Source: UBA4802 sp964509195
Lineage (GTDB): Bacteria; Spirochaetota; UBA4802; UB4802
DNA length: 64,000 bases
Direction of reading: 5' to 3'
NCBI GenBank assembly: GCA_964509195.1
Contig: CAZDWJ010000001.1
Location: 372,001 to 436,000 of the forward strand
Numbering within the stretch: position 1 is the stretch's first letter; the number at the start of each line of letters is the position of its first letter. Positions 8,988 to 17,044 of the stretch are shown in pieces. A program made the position numbers and the translations under genes. The notes below the pieces were generated by a model, which did not search any database, was not told where the DNA came from, and worked only from the letters and a program-made list of their open reading frames with translations.

Positions 8988-10187
8988 ATGAATAAAAAGA
9001 AAAAAATCAATATACTTATAATAAATTATGAATTTCCCCCACTAGGTGGTGGAGGTGGAGTTGCCACGTATGATCTGGCTTTAGAGTGGGTAAAGACAGC
9101 AAATGTGCACGTCGTCACTTCATCATTTACAGGATTACCCTCATATGAAAACTTACACGGCATTCATGTGCACAGAGTCAGAATTTTATTCAGGAAGTCC
9201 AGGGATGCAGCAACATTTATTTCAATGTTTAGCTACCTGCCTGCAGGTTTTATAAAGGCGCTATCGCTTGCATTGAAATATAAATTTGATGTAATTAATA
9301 CTCATTTTGTTGTGCCATCCGGCCCGTTAGGATATGCTATTGCAAAATTGTTTGGCATTCCCAATGTGTTATCACTGCATGGCGGAGATATTTATGATCC
9401 AAGTAAAAAGCTGTCACCACACAGTAATCGTTTTTTCAAGGCTGTGGTACGTTTTCTCCTTAACAGGGCTGATGTCATTGTAGCACAGTCATCAAATACT
9501 CGCAATAACGCAATAGAATATTATGCTCCAAAAAAGGATATTGAAATCATTCCTTTAGCATTTCACCCGCCAGTGCTACCAAAAACTTCACGGAAAAAGC
9601 TGGGTCTACATGAAAAAGATTTTATCTGTATAACTATTGGTAGATTAATAAAACGCAAGTCTATTGATGTGCTTATACGGGCGATAGCTTTAGTGAATAC
9701 GCCTGCCGTGAAACTTCTCATCATGGGGGATGGCCCTGAGAGACAGTACCTTGAATCACTGGTAAAGGAATTGTCATTGCATAATAGGGTAAAATTTTTA
9801 GGCTTTGTTGGTGATGGTGAAAAATTTGCATATCTTTCACAATCTGATTTGTTTGTGCTCACATCAATGCATGAAGGATTTGGAATTGTATTTATGGAAG
9901 CAATGTATTGCGGATTGCCAATTGTTGCTACCAATCATGGCGGACAGGTGGATTTTCTTACGCATGGTGAAAATGCATTATTAATTAATGTTGGCGATGA
10001 CAAAAATTGTGCAGACAGTATCATGAAGTTTTATACTGATAAAAAGCTCTATAAACGTTGTTCTGAGAATAATAAAAAAAAGATTGTAACCTTTTATGCC
10101 GAAAATGTAGCAGGGCGGTATATGAATATTTTTTTTCAGTTAGTTAATAAAAATGAAGATCAAAACAGCATTGATTACACAAAATAA
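8988..10187 (+). CDS. Glycosyltransferase family 4
   Basis: A 399-residue GT-B glycosyltransferase. The N-terminal domain begins NILIINYEFPPLGGGGGVAT, with LSLHGGDIYDP for the acceptor side. The C-terminal GT1-type domain holds TIGRLIKRKSIDVLIRA, LIMGDGPERQYLE and the EX7E donor-binding motif in HEGFGIVFMEAMYCGLP, then NHGGQ. These are retaining transferases that use nucleotide sugars, commonly for surface polysaccharide or glycolipid synthesis. ATG at 8988 is chosen because GGGG lies eight bases upstream; an in-frame GTG at 8946 has none. The 3' end overlaps the next gene by 35 bases. Confidence 0.95.
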   Translation: MNKKKKINILIINYEFPPLGGGGGVATYDLALEWVKTANVHVVTSSFTGLPSYENLHGIHVHRVRILFRKSRDAATFISMFSYLPAGFIKALSLALKYKFDVINTHFVVPSGPLGYAIAKLFGIPNVLSLHGGDIYDPSKKLSPHSNRFFKAVVRFLLNRADVIVAQSSNTRNNAIEYYAPKKDIEIIPLAFHPPVLPKTSRKKLGLHEKDFICITIGRLIKRKSIDVLIRAIALVNTPAVKLLIMGDGPERQYLESLVKELSLHNRVKFLGFVGDGEKFAYLSQSDLFVLTSMHEGFGIVFMEAMYCGLPIVATNHGGQVDFLTHGENALLINVGDDKNCADSIMKFYTDKKLYKRCSENNKKKIVTFYAENVAGRYMNIFFQLVNKNEDQNSIDYTK

Positions 10188-10800
10188 AGAATTGGTTCTG
10201 GAAGTACGAATGCTCCAGATTGTAGAGGTAAGTGTACATGGTTCCATAAATACACTTAAAGATGAAGGTTTTGATATCGCATTATTTGATACGGAGCAGA
10301 TTGATATAAGTGACGCACAATTCTATTTATCAAAGTTGCGCAAGCGTTTTCAACGATTGCCGGTTATTCTTATTGTACGTGCCGGGTATCTTGAATCGAT
10401 AAACAGAGATTGGTTTTTTGATGATTTCATTGTGTTCCCTTTCAGAAAAGGGGAATTAAAAGCACGAATTGACCGTGTAATAGGTGCTGAAATTGAATTA
10501 AAAGATTCGGTTATTAAGGTTGGTAATATTACCATTGAGCCTGAAAAATATTCTGTGACTGTTAACAATGAGAAGGTGTTACTCACATATAAGGAATTTG
10601 AGTTACTCAAATTGTTAATGGAAAATAAAGGGATTGTATTTACACGGCAGGAATTATTGTCTCAGATATGGGGTGTGGAGTATATAGGTGGTACCCGCAC
10701 AGTGGATGTCCATATCAGGAGGCTCAGGATAAAATTGGGTGATGAATTCAATAACATAATAGAAACAATTCGGAATGTTGGGTATAAGTGCAAAGAATAA
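10153..10800 (+). CDS. OmpR-type response regulator with degenerate receiver
   Basis: A 215-residue regulator. The C-terminal winged helix (about residues 120-214) is canonical: LTYKEFELLKLLMENKG, RQELLSQIWG, TRTVDVHIRRLRIKLG and IRNVGYKCKE. The N-terminal receiver is poor: the usual acidic pair is replaced by LITQN, an Asp remains in ALFDTE, and the conserved Lys of the K-P motif is Phe (IVFPF). Phosphorylation is therefore doubtful. No histidine kinase is adjacent. The gene starts inside the end of the glycosyltransferase gene, so the two share a transcript. Confidence 0.88.
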   Translation: MKIKTALITQNKELVLEVRMLQIVEVSVHGSINTLKDEGFDIALFDTEQIDISDAQFYLSKLRKRFQRLPVILIVRAGYLESINRDWFFDDFIVFPFRKGELKARIDRVIGAEIELKDSVIKVGNITIEPEKYSVTVNNEKVLLTYKEFELLKLLMENKGIVFTRQELLSQIWGVEYIGGTRTVDVHIRRLRIKLGDEFNNIIETIRNVGYKCKE

Positions 10801-10890
10801 TCTAAGAAATATGCTTGCCAATATATAAATTGCTAATTTAATGTAAAAAAACATGGATTATTAATGTCATCAGATTTAAATGGAGTGGTC

Positions 10891-11382
10891 ATGAATCAGG
10901 TTAAGAAGATTGAAAAAGTACTGGAATCAGCTTTAAATGAAGACCTCACCCCCTACTTTGCTCTGGTAAAAGCCATGAGGAAACATTTGCCGTTGTTTGG
11001 ATCAACAAAACGGATAACCGCAGCGTTACTAAAAGAATATATTGGAGATATTTCCAAATTGGATATAGCAGAGATTGCTGCACTAAGCTTTACAAAATCT
11101 GATGGGACAATTGTTTTTGAAGATGTCAAAGATGGCAAAGCAAGAATTTTTATTAATATAGGCAAAAACCATAAGATAACTCCTGGCGATCTTATCAGAG
11201 AAATATCCAAGCGTTCTGGGATAGATGGGAAACTTATTGGTAAGATTGATATTCATTCTACGTATTCATTTATTGAAATACCTGAGCAATACGCAGAACT
11301 GGTGTTGGTATCGCTGGATAAAGCACGTATAAAGGGTGTACCAATTGTGGTTGAGCCAGCAAAAAAGAAAAAGAAACAATGA
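10891..11382 (+). CDS. Stand-alone DbpA-type RNA-binding domain protein
   Basis: A 163-residue basic protein without signal. The C-terminal part (about residues 88-158) matches the RRM-like DbpA RNA-binding domain of DEAD-box helicases: ARIFINIGKNHKITPGDLI, SGIDGKLIGKIDIHSTYSF and EIPEQYAELVLVSL. No helicase domain is present; the first 80 residues are helical and resemble the linker after helicase cores. GGAG five bases before the ATG at 10891 favours this start over 10864. The lysine-rich tail could add RNA affinity. Likely an RNA-binding factor acting on rRNA, by analogy only. Confidence 0.78.
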   Translation: MNQVKKIEKVLESALNEDLTPYFALVKAMRKHLPLFGSTKRITAALLKEYIGDISKLDIAEIAALSFTKSDGTIVFEDVKDGKARIFINIGKNHKITPGDLIREISKRSGIDGKLIGKIDIHSTYSFIEIPEQYAELVLVSLDKARIKGVPIVVEPAKKKKKQ

Positions 11383-11386
11383 GATA

Positions 11387-12196
11387 ATGATAGATAGACA
11401 GTGTCCCATTTGTAAATCGCACACGTTTAAAAAAATATCAGATACAATTTTATTATGTAAAACATGCAGCATTATGTATAATGCCTGCCATGCTCCTGCG
11501 TTATATTCAGATGATTATTTTGGCAAGGAATATAAGGCACAGTATGGCAAAACATATGAGGATGATTTTGAGTCAATATATGTTGCATCACTTATCAGGT
11601 TAGAAAAAATTAAAAACCTTTTGGGCGATAGTCTTTCAAATAAAAGCCTCCTTGATATTGGATGTGCGCTGGGATTTTTTTGTAAAGCTGCAAAAGATTA
11701 TGGCTTTGGTGTTGTTGAAGGGTTAGAAATCTCTCAATACGCTGCTGATTACTGTAAACAAAGATTTATCATCCCTGTTCATGTTGCTGGATTTGAACAG
11801 TTTGAGGCTAGTAGAAAGTATGATGTGTTAACTGCGTGGTTTGTTCTAGAACATTTTGCTGACCCGTATGCAATGATTTGTAAAATATATGGAATGTTGC
11901 AAGATAATGGCATTTTTGCCTGTACTCTACCATCATATTTTGGCCCGTTGTTCTATTGCCACAGGGAACAATGGATAAGCTCACATCCACAGGATCACAG
12001 GATTGATGTGGCGCCGTGGAGCATTAAAAGGCTTTTGAAACGCATTGGATTTTCTTATATCAGGTGTTTTCCCTCCGGGTACCATCCAGAGCGCTGTGGA
12101 GCTATCGCACAAAAATATAAAAATTTGTATGTTAAACTGACCACTCTGCTGTGTTTTTCTGATACTATACTGGTGATAGCGCGAAAATCTGCCTAA
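11387..12196 (+). CDS. Class I SAM-dependent methyltransferase with N-terminal zinc ribbon
   Basis: A 269-residue protein. The first 30 residues carry CPICKSH and CKTCS, a zinc ribbon often found fused to sugar or lipid methyltransferases. The SAM-binding motif I is SLLDIGCALGFF, with the acidic strand VEGLEIS and a motif IV-like YDVLTAWFVLEHF. A C-terminal segment follows with CFPSGYHPERCG. Start at 11387 lies four bases after the preceding stop, so coupling is likely; in-frame codons upstream have no ribosome site. Substrate unknown; relatives act in surface-polysaccharide synthesis. Confidence 0.88.
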   Translation: MIDRQCPICKSHTFKKISDTILLCKTCSIMYNACHAPALYSDDYFGKEYKAQYGKTYEDDFESIYVASLIRLEKIKNLLGDSLSNKSLLDIGCALGFFCKAAKDYGFGVVEGLEISQYAADYCKQRFIIPVHVAGFEQFEASRKYDVLTAWFVLEHFADPYAMICKIYGMLQDNGIFACTLPSYFGPLFYCHREQWISSHPQDHRIDVAPWSIKRLLKRIGFSYIRCFPSGYHPERCGAIAQKYKNLYVKLTTLLCFSDTILVIARKSA

Positions 12197-12203
12197 TAAA
12201 TTC

Positions 12204-12231
12204 TTGACACAAAACCTAATACGTTTAGAAT
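12204..12231 (+). promoter_or_regulatory. Sigma-70 promoter for the rpmH operon
   Basis: TTGACA, 16 bases, TAGAAT. It lies about 140 bases upstream of rpmH, right after the methyltransferase stop, and is the best consensus promoter in the window. Confidence 0.7.
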
Positions 12232-12374
12232 AGCATTTTTGTTGTGTATTGCATAAAAGTTGTGCTATTGTAAAAAATACATGTAACCTAAATGAATATA
12301 CTTTATCGTTTACTATAATCATATAAGATTTAATTTCTACATTGAACTACTATTCTTAATAATGAGGTGAGATG

Positions 12375-12533
12375 ATGAAAAGGACATTGCAGCCAAGTGT
12401 AATCAAACGATTACGGACACATGGATTCAGGGCACGAATGAGTACCAAAGCAGGTCAGGAAGTTTTGCGCAGAAGAAGACAAAAGGGCAGATACAAATTA
12501 ACCGTTTCTGATGAAAAACGTAATTCCAAGTAA
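12375..12533 (+). CDS. rpmH: Ribosomal protein bL34
   Basis: A 52-residue basic protein starting MKRTLQPSVIKRLRTHGF and continuing RARMSTKAGQEVLRRRRQKG, the unmistakable bL34 sequence. It is a component of the large ribosomal subunit and binds 23S rRNA. The tail KLTVSDEKRNSK is a few residues longer than in many bacteria. The ATG at 12375 is preceded by GAGGTGAG; a second ATG sits directly before it and cannot be excluded. First gene of rpmH-rnpA-yidD-yidC-jag-mnmE. dnaA, often adjacent upstream, is not here. Confidence 0.98.
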   Translation: MKRTLQPSVIKRLRTHGFRARMSTKAGQEVLRRRRQKGRYKLTVSDEKRNSK

Positions 12534-12555
12534 TACCATGTAATTGTATTTATCC

Positions 12556-12921
12556 GTGAAAAGGAGATATTCATTAAAGGGGCTAAAGAGATTTAAAGAA
12601 GTCATTGCTAACGGTAAAAGATTATATGGCAAAGGAATCAGGATGATAGTGTACATGCAACCATTACAGGCAGAAGGGCAAATAAGCAATACATTGCTAT
12701 CCCGTTTTGCTATAGTGGTTAATAGAAATTTTGGTAATGCAGTTGAACGGAACAGAATTAAGAGGCAAATTAGGTCTATACTGGTAACTTGTATGCCCCG
12801 AATACGGCAGGGTTTTGATGTAATTATATTTCCGGATACCACCTGTAAAGCAATGAAGTATAATAATCTTGTTGTATCAGTAACACATGTATTACAGAAA
12901 TCAGGAGTGCTGAAACAGTGA
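12556..12921 (+). CDS. rnpA: Ribonuclease P protein component
   Basis: A 121-residue basic protein that assists the RNase P RNA in processing tRNA 5' ends. Diagnostic features are the start KRRYSLKGLKRFKEVIANGK, the strand RFAIVVNRNFGNAVERN and the signature RNRIKRQIR. GTG at 12556 gives the standard N-terminus; a TTG four codons upstream is possible. No clear ribosome site is seen, so translation may depend on rpmH 23 bases upstream. The 3' end overlaps yidD by four bases. Confidence 0.96.
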   Translation: MKRRYSLKGLKRFKEVIANGKRLYGKGIRMIVYMQPLQAEGQISNTLLSRFAIVVNRNFGNAVERNRIKRQIRSILVTCMPRIRQGFDVIIFPDTTCKAMKYNNLVVSVTHVLQKSGVLKQ

Positions 12922-13139
12922 AGATAAATATGGTTACCATACCGGTAATGTTGATAAAATTATACAAACTTGTGATTTCACCGGTATTGCCACAAGCGTG
13001 CAGGTTTTATCCAACATGTTCACAGTATGCTATAGAAGCATTGACCAGGCATGGGCTTGTCAAAGGTGGTTTTCTTTCAGTAAAAAGGATCCTTCGCTGT
13101 CATCCGTTATGTGATGGCGGATATGATCCAGTTCCCTGA
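12918..13139 (+). CDS. yidD: Membrane protein insertion efficiency factor
   Basis: A 73-residue protein with the conserved YidD core: LYKLVISPVLPQACRFYPTCS, then YAIEALTRHGLVKGG and the C-terminal CHPLCDGGYDPVP. YidD is a membrane-associated helper of the Sec/YidC insertion pathway. It starts with GTG inside the rnpA stop (GTGA), a translational-coupling overlap, and lies 108 bases upstream of yidC, the usual order. Confidence 0.97.
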   Translation: MKINMVTIPVMLIKLYKLVISPVLPQACRFYPTCSQYAIEALTRHGLVKGGFLSVKRILRCHPLCDGGYDPVP

Positions 13140-13247
13140 TTTTTTTAGTGATACGATTTTCCTTCCTGCTATCTCCTTTCCACATAGAATGGTATTACGC
13201 ATGTATGGTGTTGCTATGCCTGACTAAAAATTTTACAAGAGGTTATC

Positions 13248-14867
13248 ATGGAAAAAAGGGCTTTAATAGCTGTTTTATTATCATTAGGTATATGGATACT
13301 ATGGTTTTATTTATTTCCCCCACAGGAAAAAACACCTCCGCTAACAGAGCAGAGTGTTGAAACCGTCCAAACTGAAGAAGTAAAAAAACCTGAAATTTCT
13401 ATTGTTACAAAATTGCAAAATTCTTCTGTAAAAAAAGAAGAATTGACTATTGATGCAAAATATTATGCGGCAGTACTTTCCAATGAAGGTGGGCAGTGTA
13501 CTTCCTTTATTGATAAAGTAAGAAATATTGAATTAATCGTTAGAAAATCAAAATATGATGCCAAAGGTTTTTTTGATTTTCCTGTACATTTTTCAACTGG
13601 TGAATTTTTACATGCAAACGATACTCCATCTGTGTTGTGGAAAATTAAAAAAGATGTATCATCGGCACACTTTTCAACAGTTGCTATCATTCAGAATAAT
13701 CCGTTGGAAATTTCAAAGCAATTTAAGTATAATAAAACTGGACAGTATTTCATAGTTTCATACGCCATCACCAATAGGGGAAAAGCTGAATTTGCATTTC
13801 CTGAGGGTGGTGTAATATTTTCCCCATCTGATTTTCTAGGGCCTTCCATGGATTTTGATAATTCATATAATGAGTTGCACAGTATTTACTATATTAATGA
13901 TAGCTTTGAAAAAGCACGGAAGGGCGGTGGATTTTTTTCAACTCATGAAGATCTCAAACGAGAGAACGGCGTGGTTAAATGGGCTGGTATAATGAGCAGA
14001 TACTATTTACTGATCATGATACCTCAGGGATTTGCTGGTTCAGGTGTTGTGTATGATAATAGGGAACAATCGGGATTCAGGACAGGGATTGTGGTACCGG
14101 CAAAACCTCTGAAACCTGGTGAAACAATAACACATGAATTTAAAGTGTATGTTGGGCCAAAGAATAAAGATAAATTGCTGGCGGTTGATAAATCCATAGG
14201 TGATGCTGCAGATGTAAGTAAATGGATTGAGCCCATCAGAGATTTTATGATGTGGTGTTTGCTTGAGATAAACAAAGTAGTTGGGAATCTGGGCTGGTCA
14301 CTGGTAATATTTTCTATTATAACCAAAATAATGTTTTTGCCCTTGACTCAGCGCTCAACTGAATCCATGAAGAAAATGCAGGAACTAAATCCAGTGATTC
14401 AGGAATTGCGTGAAAAATATAAGGACAAGCCTGATGTTTTGAATAAAAAAATAATGGAAGTGTACAAAAAAAACAAGGTGAATCCAATGGGTGGATGTTT
14501 GCCGCTGCTATTGCAAATGCCATTTTTCTTTGCCCTCTACAGTGCACTGGTAAATTCCGTGGATTTATGGCAAGCACCATTCATTCTCTGGATAAAGGAT
14601 TTGTCACTGCCAGATACCATTTTTACTATAGCCGGGTTTAATATTAATATTTTGCCGCTGGTGATGACAGGCACTACATATTTACAACAGAAGATGTCTA
14701 CAGGTGAGGTTACTCAACAGCAAAAAATGTTAATGCTAATGCCGTTAATATTTATTGTTATTTTCTGGAACATGCCTTCGGGCCTGGTGTTGTATTGGAT
14801 TATGCAAAATGTATTGCAGATAGGTCATCAGTTGATTATTAACAGAAGAGGAAAAAGGAAAGAGTAA
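13248..14867 (+). CDS. yidC: Membrane protein insertase YidC
   Basis: A 539-residue insertase of the Gram-negative type. An N-terminal transmembrane helix (ALIAVLLSLGIWILWFYLF) is followed by a large periplasmic beta-sandwich domain, roughly residues 60-340. The conserved C-terminal insertase domain follows, with NLGWSLVIFSIITKIMF, PLTQRSTESMKKMQELNP and GGCLPLLLQMPFFFALY. It inserts and folds inner-membrane proteins, alone or with SecYEG. AGAGG lies nine bases before the ATG. The long periplasmic domain supports a diderm host. Confidence 0.98.
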   Translation: MEKRALIAVLLSLGIWILWFYLFPPQEKTPPLTEQSVETVQTEEVKKPEISIVTKLQNSSVKKEELTIDAKYYAAVLSNEGGQCTSFIDKVRNIELIVRKSKYDAKGFFDFPVHFSTGEFLHANDTPSVLWKIKKDVSSAHFSTVAIIQNNPLEISKQFKYNKTGQYFIVSYAITNRGKAEFAFPEGGVIFSPSDFLGPSMDFDNSYNELHSIYYINDSFEKARKGGGFFSTHEDLKRENGVVKWAGIMSRYYLLIMIPQGFAGSGVVYDNREQSGFRTGIVVPAKPLKPGETITHEFKVYVGPKNKDKLLAVDKSIGDAADVSKWIEPIRDFMMWCLLEINKVVGNLGWSLVIFSIITKIMFLPLTQRSTESMKKMQELNPVIQELREKYKDKPDVLNKKIMEVYKKNKVNPMGGCLPLLLQMPFFFALYSALVNSVDLWQAPFILWIKDLSLPDTIFTIAGFNINILPLVMTGTTYLQQKMSTGEVTQQQKMLMLMPLIFIVIFWNMPSGLVLYWIMQNVLQIGHQLIINRRGKRKE

Positions 14868-15025
14868 AATTTTTTAAGTGAAAAATGTGTATACTATGCG
14901 TACATTAATGTCAGGGGGTACAGATATTTTGATATAGCAGGCAAAAAATAATCTTTTTTAAAAGGAGGTCAGTATATTTAAAAAAATTAGAACTAATCTA
15001 TCAAAGTTTCGTAGGAGGCGTGAAC

Positions 15026-15664
15026 ATGAAGGTGTTAGATATTGAAGGGAAAACTGTTGAAGAAGCAACGAAGAAAGCCTTATCATTATTAAAAATTAAT
15101 GATATGAACAAAATCAATATTGAAGTGCTGGATGAAGGTAAAAGCGGTATCTTTGGTTTTGGCATATCACGCCCTGCTAAAATACGAGTTTACTACCAAC
15201 AGGAAGATGATATTGGCGAAAAGACAAAAGAAATTATTGAAAAGATTTTAATGTTAATGGAAGTACAGGCCAGGGTTAAGGATTATAAGGAAAGTGAAAA
15301 TAAGGTATATGTTGAATTGGAAAGCCCAAGTTCAGGGCTTATCATTGGCAAAAAAGGGAAAACTTTGGAAGCATTACAGTTTATGGTTAATTTGCTGGTA
15401 AACAAATTGACCAATTCAGAAAAAAAGATTATACTGGATATTGAATCGTACAGGGCAAAGAGGGAAAAAGCTTTGCGAAAATTATCCAAGGAAATTGCTT
15501 TGAAAGTTGCAAGGACGGGTAAGCCCTGGACGCTTGAGCCCATGAATCCATTTGAGCGACGGCTTATACATTTGACGTTACAAAATGATTCAAAAGTTAT
15601 TACCAAAAGTGAAGGACAGGGCATCTATAGGAAAGTGAAAATAATGCCTGTAGAAAAAAGGTAA
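15026..15664 (+). CDS. jag: RNA-binding protein Jag/KhpB
   Basis: A 212-residue protein with the three Jag parts: an N-terminal Jag_N segment (KVLDIEGKTVEEATKKAL) ending in GIFGFGISRPAKIRVYY, a KH domain around LIIGKKGKTLEALQ, and an R3H domain at PWTLEPMNPFERRLIH with SEGQGIYRKVKI. It binds RNA and is linked to membrane-protein and cell-envelope control in other bacteria. The ATG at 15026 stands seven bases after AGGAGG. A second strong ribosome site, AAAGGAGG at 14961, precedes no standard start codon. Confidence 0.95.
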   Translation: MKVLDIEGKTVEEATKKALSLLKINDMNKINIEVLDEGKSGIFGFGISRPAKIRVYYQQEDDIGEKTKEIIEKILMLMEVQARVKDYKESENKVYVELESPSSGLIIGKKGKTLEALQFMVNLLVNKLTNSEKKIILDIESYRAKREKALRKLSKEIALKVARTGKPWTLEPMNPFERRLIHLTLQNDSKVITKSEGQGIYRKVKIMPVEKR

Positions 15665-15669
15665 TACGA

Positions 15670-17031
15670 ATGAATGATACAATATGTGCACCGGCAACGC
15701 CGCCGGTACATTCTCCAATAACAATAATACGAATAAGCGGCCCTGATTCATTACGGGTCGCTTCTTCTATTTTTAAGGTTAAAAAACAGACAAATACATT
15801 TATTCCACGCTATGCGTATTATGGAATTATGCATGATAATAATGAAGAAATAGATGATTGCATTGTAATTTATTATAAAAAGCCTCACAGCTATACGGGA
15901 GAAGATATGGTTGAAATATTCTGCCATGGAAATCCAATAATAGTGAATAAAATTATTGATTGCATTATTGCGTTAAATGTTCGCATGGCAGAGCCTGGAG
16001 AATTTACAAAACGAGCTTTCCTAAATGGGAAAATGGACCTGACCGAAGCTGAAGCTATAAACCATATTATTGCAGCACGTAGTGAATGGGAAATAGCTAC
16101 TGCCATTCAGCAACGTCATGGGTCGCTAAAACAGGCTATTAGTGAAATTAAACAGCATATAGTTGAACTGAAAGCAGATATTGAATGTGCAATAGATTTT
16201 GTTGATGAGGACATTGAGATAATATCATATGATACTGCACAGCAAAGAGTCCAATGTATTATTAGTAAAATTGAAGATATACTTAATCGATGTAAAATTG
16301 GCCAGTATCTATCGCATGGTATTGACATTGCGATAGTGGGCAAGCCAAATGCGGGCAAATCAAGTTTTTTGAACTGTATTCTCAATCATGAACGGGCAAT
16401 TGTTTCAGATATACCAGGTACTACACGTGATGTTATAAGGGAATCAGTTTCAATAAAGGGAATACAGTGTAACCTGTTGGATACAGCAGGGATACATGCC
16501 AATGCAGATGGCATTGAGCTATTAGGGGTGCAACGCAGTTACAAGCTCATTGACGATGCATCATTAATAATTTTTATCATTGATGCAGTGTCAGGTTTTA
16601 CTTCAGATGATGAACACATTTTACAACTAATTGGTAATAAGCCGTGTATATCGGTTATCAACAAGGCAGATATCGCATCACTAGAATCAATAGAAAAAAT
16701 TCAGAATACTTTGAAACAAAAAGGAGTTGTATTTTCTGCAAAAACAGGATATGGTATATCTGCTTTAGAAGAGGCAGTTTACAATTTTATTTCAACACGC
16801 TATGTTGAGTATAAAAATTCCTTTATTGCTGATATACGAATGATACAATTGCTGGAACAATCTGTGGAATATGCAAAAGAAGCGTTTAAGCAGGTAATGA
16901 TACATAGCCCCCATGAAATAATTGCATCTGCGCTTCAAAATATTATTGATACTATTGGTGCAGTCACCGGTGAAATAACCGTTGATGATGTCCTTGATTC
17001 AATTTTTTCACGCTTCTGCATTGGCAAGTGA
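15670..17031 (+). CDS. mnmE: tRNA uridine-5-carboxymethylaminomethyl modification GTPase
   Basis: A 453-residue enzyme that, with MnmG, modifies U34 of tRNAs. The N-terminal tetrahydrofolate-binding domain starts DTICAPATPPVHSPITIIR. The inserted G domain shows GKPNAGKSS (G1), the switch GTTRDV, LLDTAGIH (G3) and NKAD (G4). The C-terminus ends CIGK, the invariant Cys motif. It begins five bases after jag. Full length and intact. Confidence 0.98.
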   Translation: MNDTICAPATPPVHSPITIIRISGPDSLRVASSIFKVKKQTNTFIPRYAYYGIMHDNNEEIDDCIVIYYKKPHSYTGEDMVEIFCHGNPIIVNKIIDCIIALNVRMAEPGEFTKRAFLNGKMDLTEAEAINHIIAARSEWEIATAIQQRHGSLKQAISEIKQHIVELKADIECAIDFVDEDIEIISYDTAQQRVQCIISKIEDILNRCKIGQYLSHGIDIAIVGKPNAGKSSFLNCILNHERAIVSDIPGTTRDVIRESVSIKGIQCNLLDTAGIHANADGIELLGVQRSYKLIDDASLIIFIIDAVSGFTSDDEHILQLIGNKPCISVINKADIASLESIEKIQNTLKQKGVVFSAKTGYGISALEEAVYNFISTRYVEYKNSFIADIRMIQLLEQSVEYAKEAFKQVMIHSPHEIIASALQNIIDTIGAVTGEITVDDVLDSIFSRFCIGK

Positions 17032-17044
17032 TACTATAAATTGT

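Noticed and set aside
12197..12371. Possible replication origin beside rpmH
   Set aside because: No dnaA gene and no cluster of DnaA boxes; only a promoter is visible.
13148..13360. 70-codon frame between yidD and yidC
   Set aside because: It overlaps the yidC start in another frame and has no family features.
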